Assembly: GCF_905372335.1 (NCBI RefSeq)
Contig: NZ_CAJPOU010000041.1
Span: 1 to 11,573 of the forward strand
Reading direction: 5' to 3'
DNA length: 11,573 nt
Origin: Streptococcus sp. A12
GTDB lineage: Bacteria > Bacillota > Bacilli > Lactobacillales > Streptococcaceae
This document shows positions 7,909 through 11,573 of the stretch, in pieces. Positions within the stretch are counted from its first letter, which is position 1. Each line of letters begins with the position of its first letter. The position numbers and the translations under genes are program-made. The notes under the pieces were generated by a model. The model made no database searches. It was not told the DNA's origin and was given only the letters and a program-made list of their open reading frames with translations.

Positions 7909-9040
7909 CTGTTGCTACCCCCACTTTTTCGTTATATCCAACGACTTGTACTTCTTCCGTTCCATCGATGACAACACCTTCTGAAACAACTGCTCCTTCA
8001 CCGATAATAGCACGTTTAATCACAGCACCTTGACCGATAATGGCACCACTCATGATAACAGAATCTTCAACGACTGCACCTTTACGAACTTGTGCTTCCG
8101 TAGACAGGATAGAACGTTTTACTGTTCCGTCTACCAAGCATCCATCCACTACCAAGGAATCTTCAATTTGGGCATGTTCACCAAAGGAATTTGGTGGTGA
8201 AATCAAGTTACGAGAATAGATCTTCCAGTGACGATCCCGGCTGTCCAAGGCATTGTTTGGATCAATGTATTCCATATTCGCTTCCCAGAGAGATTCAATA
8301 GTTCCCACGTCTTTCCAATAGCCATTGAATTCATAAGCATAGACACTTTCTCCAGATTCAAGGTAAGTTGGAATAACGTTTTTACCAAAGTCAGACATAT
8401 CGATGTCACTCTTCTCTGCAGCCACTAGCATGTTGCGAAGACGAGACCAGTCAAAGATATAAATTCCCATAGAAGCTTTTGTTGATTTTGGCTCTGCAGG
8501 TTTTTCTTCAAATTCGACAATTCGATTGTTTGCATCCGTATTCATAATTCCGAAACGGCTAGCTTCTTTTAAAGGTACATCCAATACAGCTACTGTAAGG
8601 CTGGCATTGTGATCTTTGTGAGACTGAAGCATGTCGTCATAGTCCATCTTGTAGATATGGTCTCCAGAAAGGATCAACACGTACTCTGGATTGATGCTAT
8701 CAATGTAGTCGATGTTTTGGAAAATCGCATGACTTGTTCCTTCAAACCAACGATTTCCTTCACTTGCAGAATAAGGTTGAAGGATAGAAACCCCAGTATT
8801 AATGCCATCGAGACCCCAACTGGAACCATTTCCAATATGGTTGTTTAAGGCAAGCGGTTGATACTGAGTAATCACGCCAACATTGTGGATACCTGAGTTG
8901 GCACAGTTGGATAAGGCAAAGTCAATAATACGATAACGTCCCCCAAATTGCACTGCAGGTTTGGCAATGCTTTGAGTGAGTTTTCCAAGGCGAGTTCCTT
9001 GCCCACCAGCAAGGATCAGAGCTAGCATTTCATTCTTCAT
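7898..9040 (-). CDS. glgC: Glucose-1-phosphate adenylyltransferase (ADP-glucose pyrophosphorylase), catalytic subunit
   Basis: Makes ADP-glucose and pyrophosphate from ATP and glucose-1-phosphate, the committed step of bacterial glycogen synthesis. At 380 residues it is standard for Firmicutes. The catalytic domain shows GGQGTRLGKL (12-21), AKPAVQFGGRYRIIDF (26-41), the active-site aspartate D127 in LSGDHIYKMDY, FEEKP (177-181) for glucose-1-phosphate binding, and WKDVGT (242-247). Left-handed beta-helix hexapeptides fill about 290-365. The start is supported by AAAGGAG six bases upstream of ATG. The last 11 nt overlap glgD. Upstream is the 117-bp gap to glgB that contains the odd -1 frame described separately. 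Confidence 0.97.
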   Translation of the reverse strand: MKNEMLALILAGGQGTRLGKLTQSIAKPAVQFGGRYRIIDFALSNCANSGIHNVGVITQYQPLALNNHIGNGSSWGLDGINTGVSILQPYSASEGNRWFEGTSHAIFQNIDYIDSINPEYVLILSGDHIYKMDYDDMLQSHKDHNASLTVAVLDVPLKEASRFGIMNTDANNRIVEFEEKPAEPKSTKASMGIYIFDWSRLRNMLVAAEKSDIDMSDFGKNVIPTYLESGESVYAYEFNGYWKDVGTIESLWEANMEYIDPNNALDSRDRHWKIYSRNLISPPNSFGEHAQIEDSLVVDGCLVDGTVKRSILSTEAQVRKGAVVEDSVIMSGAIIGQGAVIKRAIIGEGAVVSEGVVIDGTEEVQVVGYNEKVGVATDED

Positions 9041-9170
9041 TGATTACTCCTTTTTGGATTGACGAGACCTTCTTCCCACTTCTAAGAAGAGGTGCTGTAA
9101 CTTCTTCTACAAAGTTAGGAATGGGATCATAGACTGCGATCAGTTGATCACCAACAACTATTTTTTTGTT
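9030..9170 (-). other. Coding-like -1 frame downstream of glgB, reachable only through an A7 run
   Basis: The glgB stop TAG (9158-9160) directly follows seven A (9161-9167). In the -1 frame a TAA lies just before that run (9171-9173). After it the frame stays open for 46 codons to TGA at 9030-9032, 11 nt inside glgC. The residues look protein-like, starting IVVGDQLIAVYDPIPNFVEE and ending KGVINEE. The frame has no ATG, GTG or TTG start, so it could be translated only by slippage or an indel in the A run. That would extend GlgB from 633 to about 676 residues. It may be programmed frameshifting, a recent frameshift mutation or a sequence error. Confidence 0.5.
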
Positions 9171-11059
9171 TTAGACACATTGGAACGAAGTTTTCGTTTC
9201 ACTTTCCATACACTAGCTCCAAGAGCCGGTAAGGTGAAGGTCAAGGTTTGTGGATAATCTTTCCATAATCCCTCTTGAGTCTTCACTTCCTGGTTGTGCT
9301 CTTTCCAGACACCTCCCCATTTCTCTAATTCTGTATTCCAAACTTCTTCATAGACCCCAGCAACAGGGACGCCGACTGTAAAGTCCTTGCGTTCTACTGG
9401 TGCCATATTAAAGATACACAACAGATGATTTCCTTTTTTATCCTTACGAGTAAAGGTCAAGACACTTTGATCTCGGTTATCTGCATCAATAATCTCAATA
9501 CCATCATAGCTATCATCAATTTCCCAGAGCATCTTGTTATCTTTGTAGAATTGATTGAGCTGTGAAGTAAACTCTTGCATCTTGCGGTTCATGTCATCAT
9601 CCAGATTGGACCATTCTAGCTGTTCTTCAGACTTCCATTCTAAGAATTGGCCAAACTCTGAACCCATGAAGAGCAATTTCTTACCTGGGTGACAAATCTG
9701 ATAGGTCAAGAGGTTTCGCAAGCCTGCGAACTGGTTGTAGCGATCTCCCCACATCTTATGCATGAGACTCTTCTTCCCGTGAACCACTTCATCATGAGAG
9801 AATGGCAACAAGAAGTTTTCAGAGAAGGCATACATAAAGCTAAAGGTCACCAAGTTGAAATCAAATTTCCGATAAATAGGATCTTCCTCGTAGAAGCGAA
9901 GGATATCATTCATCCAACCCATATTCCACTTGTAGTCAAATCCTAAACCACCATACTCTTCTGGACCAGTGATCTTGGTGCCAGATGAACTTTCCTCCGC
10001 TGCCATGATGACATCCGGATGTTCTGATTTAATCACAGCATTCATCCGTTTAAGGAAATGAATTCCCTCATAGTTGAGATTTCCACCATCGATATTTGGT
10101 GTCCATGGACCACTATCATAGTCTAAGTAAAGCATGTTGCTGACCGCATCGACCCGAATTCCATCCAAATGATAAAACTCAATCCAGAACTTCACACTAG
10201 AGATGAGGAAGGATTGGACCTGGTTTTTCCCTAGGTCGAAATTCAAAGCTCCCCAGCCATAGTTGTGGGCACGATGGTGATCCTGGTATTCAAAGGTTGG
10301 TGTCCCATCGTAATAAGCCAAGGCATCATCATTGATGGTAAAGTGTCCCGGCACCCAGTCCACAATCACCCCAATGTTATTCAAGTGACAAGCTTCCACG
10401 AAATCTTGAAACTCTTCCGGTGTTCCGTAGGTATGCTCTAAGGCAAAGTAACCCATCAATTGATAGCCCCAACTAAGCCCAAGCGGGTGAGCCATCACCG
10501 GCATGAACTCCACATGGGTATAGTTCATTTTTACCAAGTAAGGAATCAAGTCTTCCTTCAACTGAGCAAATGAATAGGGACTTCCATCTTCATTTCGTTT
10601 CCAAGAACCGGCATGAACTTCATAGATATTTACTGGACGAGATCTAAAGCCAAGTTTTCTCCGTCTAGCCATCCAGAGTCCATCTTTCCATTTCCTCTCT
10701 GGAATATCTGTAATGACCGCTCCTGTTCCTGGACGTTTTTCCATGCGAACTGCTAAAGGATCCACCTTCATCAAGCGGTGGCCATTTTGTCTTGTAACAT
10801 GAAACTTATAGATATCGCCAACTTGAGGTGCAGTTGTAAAAACTTCCCAAACACCAGCTTCGTTTCTTACCATAGGAATTTCATTTTCTTCCCATTGGGT
10901 GAAATCACCTACCAGGTGTACTGCCTGAGCATTTGGAGCCCATACACGGAAACTATACCCTTCCACACCATCTACTTGCTCTTTATGAGCCCCTAGATAA
11001 TGTTGAAGATGAAAGTTCTCACCGGTTCCAAATGTATACAATGCTTGTTTCGTATCCAT
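9158..11059 (-). CDS. glgB: 1,4-alpha-glucan branching enzyme (GH13)
   Basis: Cuts alpha-1,4 glucan chains and rejoins them as alpha-1,6 branches, giving glycogen its branched form. The 633-residue protein has an N-terminal CBM48/early-set domain (about 25-115, with YSFRVWAPNA at 35-44), a TIM barrel from about 140, and a C-terminal beta domain. Catalytic motifs are YEVHAGSW (146-153), DWVPGHF (234-240), nucleophile D304 in GIRVDAV, acid/base E355 in AAEES, and D423 in FSHDEVVHGK. It lacks the extra N-terminal domain of the longer E. coli enzyme. The start is supported by GAGAGGTG about five bases upstream of ATG. It is the first gene of the operon, behind a CcpA-type control region. The stop directly follows an A7 run, and a longer tail may exist in the -1 frame. 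Confidence 0.97.
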   Translation of the reverse strand: MDTKQALYTFGTGENFHLQHYLGAHKEQVDGVEGYSFRVWAPNAQAVHLVGDFTQWEENEIPMVRNEAGVWEVFTTAPQVGDIYKFHVTRQNGHRLMKVDPLAVRMEKRPGTGAVITDIPERKWKDGLWMARRRKLGFRSRPVNIYEVHAGSWKRNEDGSPYSFAQLKEDLIPYLVKMNYTHVEFMPVMAHPLGLSWGYQLMGYFALEHTYGTPEEFQDFVEACHLNNIGVIVDWVPGHFTINDDALAYYDGTPTFEYQDHHRAHNYGWGALNFDLGKNQVQSFLISSVKFWIEFYHLDGIRVDAVSNMLYLDYDSGPWTPNIDGGNLNYEGIHFLKRMNAVIKSEHPDVIMAAEESSSGTKITGPEEYGGLGFDYKWNMGWMNDILRFYEEDPIYRKFDFNLVTFSFMYAFSENFLLPFSHDEVVHGKKSLMHKMWGDRYNQFAGLRNLLTYQICHPGKKLLFMGSEFGQFLEWKSEEQLEWSNLDDDMNRKMQEFTSQLNQFYKDNKMLWEIDDSYDGIEIIDADNRDQSVLTFTRKDKKGNHLLCIFNMAPVERKDFTVGVPVAGVYEEVWNTELEKWGGVWKEHNQEVKTQEGLWKDYPQTLTFTLPALGASVWKVKRKLRSNVSKTKK

Positions 11060-11081
11060 TCACTCACCTCTCTCGCTTTTA

Positions 11082-11095
11082 TGTAAGCGCTTCCT
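11082..11095 (+). promoter_or_regulatory. cre site (CcpA binding) in the glg leader
   Basis: TGTAAGCGCTTCCT fits the Gram-positive cre consensus TGWAARCGYTWNCW at every position. It lies 23 bp upstream of the glgB start codon and about 4-17 bases downstream of the predicted transcription start, a position where bound CcpA usually blocks transcription. This suggests carbon catabolite control of glycogen synthesis by preferred sugars. Confidence 0.8.
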
Positions 11096-11104
11096 ATTAA
11101 TATT

Positions 11105-11133
11105 ATTCTACTATAAATAGTTGAAATATTCAA
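11105..11133 (-). promoter_or_regulatory. Sigma-A promoter of the glgBCDA operon
   Basis: On the minus strand -35 TTGAAT (11128-11133) and -10 TAGAAT (11105-11110) are separated by exactly 17 bp. The expected start is near 11098, giving a leader of about 40 nt that contains the cre box and the ribosome binding site. Confidence 0.75.
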
Positions 11134-11148
11134 GATTTTTTCTTGAAT
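11128..11148. promoter_or_regulatory. Perfect inverted repeat over the glg -35 (candidate operator)
   Basis: ATTCAAGA (11128-11135), a five-base spacer of T, then TCTTGAAT (11141-11148): eight-base arms without mismatch. The left arm contains the whole -35 hexamer, so a protein binding here would compete with RNA polymerase. The arms are poor in G and C and no T tract follows, so it is unlikely to be a terminator. The regulator, if any, is unknown. Confidence 0.4.
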
Positions 11149-11385
11149 AATACGATGAAAAATTATGAAAAGAATTTGAAACTTTCATTGTTTCCCTGAA
11201 ATTTCCTAAAGTAGATTCATAATTGTTCAGCTTTCAAACTATCTTTCCAATATTATACTATAAAAATAAGTGTAATTAAAGCTATTTCCGAAAATTTTTA
11301 GAAAATTTAGATTTTTTGTTTTGATATAGTGACAACAACTCTATTTTTATTCAGCTACTTCATTTAAAGAAACAAATACAGGTTT
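11149..11385. other. AT-rich intergenic spacer between the ptsI terminator and glg promoter
   Basis: No gene is recognisable here. The stretch is very AT-rich. It holds a perfect TATAAT on the minus strand at 11252-11257, with a poor -35 (TTTAAT, 11275-11280) at 17 bp spacing, which might be a second upstream glg promoter or drive a small RNA. Nothing else supports an RNA gene. Confidence 0.4.
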
Positions 11386-11425
11386 AAAATAAAAAAGCTA
11401 CCACCTCTTCCAAGGTGATAACTTT
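11386..11425 (-). terminator. Intrinsic terminator after ptsI
   Basis: On the minus strand 14 consecutive pairs (three of them G-U) join 11412-11425 to 11394-11407 around a GGAA tetraloop. They are followed by TTTTTTATTTT, of which the first three T close the stem. It begins 20 nt after the ptsI stop and should separate ptsI transcription from the glg operon. Confidence 0.9.
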
Positions 11426-11445
11426 TATCAGATTTTTAAGATCAA

Positions 11446-11573
11446 TTAGTCTACGTTCACGTATTCTTTAGAAAGTTCAAGCACTTCTTCCATGGTTGAA
11501 CATTCAGTAAGAGCACGATTAGCGTATTCTTGCATCTTAGCTGTGTCAAGTTTCTTCATCAAGCTACGTGTAC
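11446..11573 (-). CDS. ptsI: PTS enzyme I (phosphoenolpyruvate-protein phosphotransferase), C-terminal end only
   Basis: Only the last 41 residues and the TAA stop lie in the window; the 5' part runs off the right edge. The fragment starts TRSLMKKLDTAKMQEYANRA and ends ELSKEYVNVD. It resembles the C-terminus of streptococcal enzyme I, which takes phosphate from phosphoenolpyruvate and passes it to HPr to start sugar uptake. The catalytic histidine and PEP-binding barrel are outside the window, so the call rests on recognising this tail. The strong terminator behind it fits the end of a ptsHI operon. Confidence 0.75.
   Translation of the reverse strand, partial: TRSLMKKLDTAKMQEYANRALTECSTMEEVLELSKEYVNVD

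Noticed and set aside
9041..9157. Terminator or separate promoter between glgB and glgC
   Set aside because: Only a weak hairpin (CACTTCT...AGAGGTG) without a T tract and no -35/-10 pair are visible; the -1 coding frame explains the stretch better.
11281..11345. Plus-strand promoter-like TATAGT in the AT-rich spacer
   Set aside because: No plausible plus-strand gene follows, and such hexamers are expected by chance in this composition.

Overview
The window looks like a Streptococcus chromosome, most likely of the mitis group (S. mitis, S. oralis or S. pneumoniae relatives). The evidence is low-to-medium GC, strong AGGAG-type ribosome binding sites, a YSIRK-type exported ZmpB-family metalloprotease, a glgBCDA operon with a GlgC/GlgD pair, and a streptococcal-type PtsI C-terminus. 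All recognised genes lie on the minus strand, so transcription runs from the right edge to the left.

Right edge (11446-11573): the last 41 codons of a gene I read as ptsI (PTS enzyme I), followed by a strong intrinsic terminator (11386-11425). Next comes an AT-rich spacer with the glg control region: a good sigma-A promoter (-35 TTGAAT, 17-bp spacer, -10 TAGAAT), a perfect 8-bp-arm inverted repeat over the -35, and a perfect-consensus CcpA box (cre) just downstream of the expected transcription start.

Centre (5345-11059): the operon glgB-glgC-glgD-glgA. GlgC/GlgD make ADP-glucose from glucose-1-phosphate and ATP, GlgA polymerises it into alpha-1,4-glucan, and GlgB adds alpha-1,6 branches. 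The genes are tightly packed: glgC/glgD overlap by 11 nt and glgD/glgA by 1 nt (TAATG). The apparent exception is 117 bp between glgB and glgC, but that stretch carries a coding-like -1 frame joined to glgB only through a run of seven A. No glycogen phosphorylase gene follows glgA. The operon ends in a bidirectional-looking terminator whose loop holds a 52-bp element resembling paired IS3-family ends.

Left (1-5042): a very large ZmpB-type M26 zinc metalloprotease gene, cut by the window edge after 1,680 codons. It has a YSIRK signal peptide, an N-terminal LPQTG with two hydrophobic segments, three G5 domains, two KGTQEEGH repeats, a beta-helix-like region and the zinc site HETTH...E. About 200 C-terminal residues are probably missing.

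The two most interesting points are the possible frameshifted GlgB tail and the IS-end-like element nested in the operon terminator. I found no CRISPR array, tRNA, rRNA or intact mobile element.
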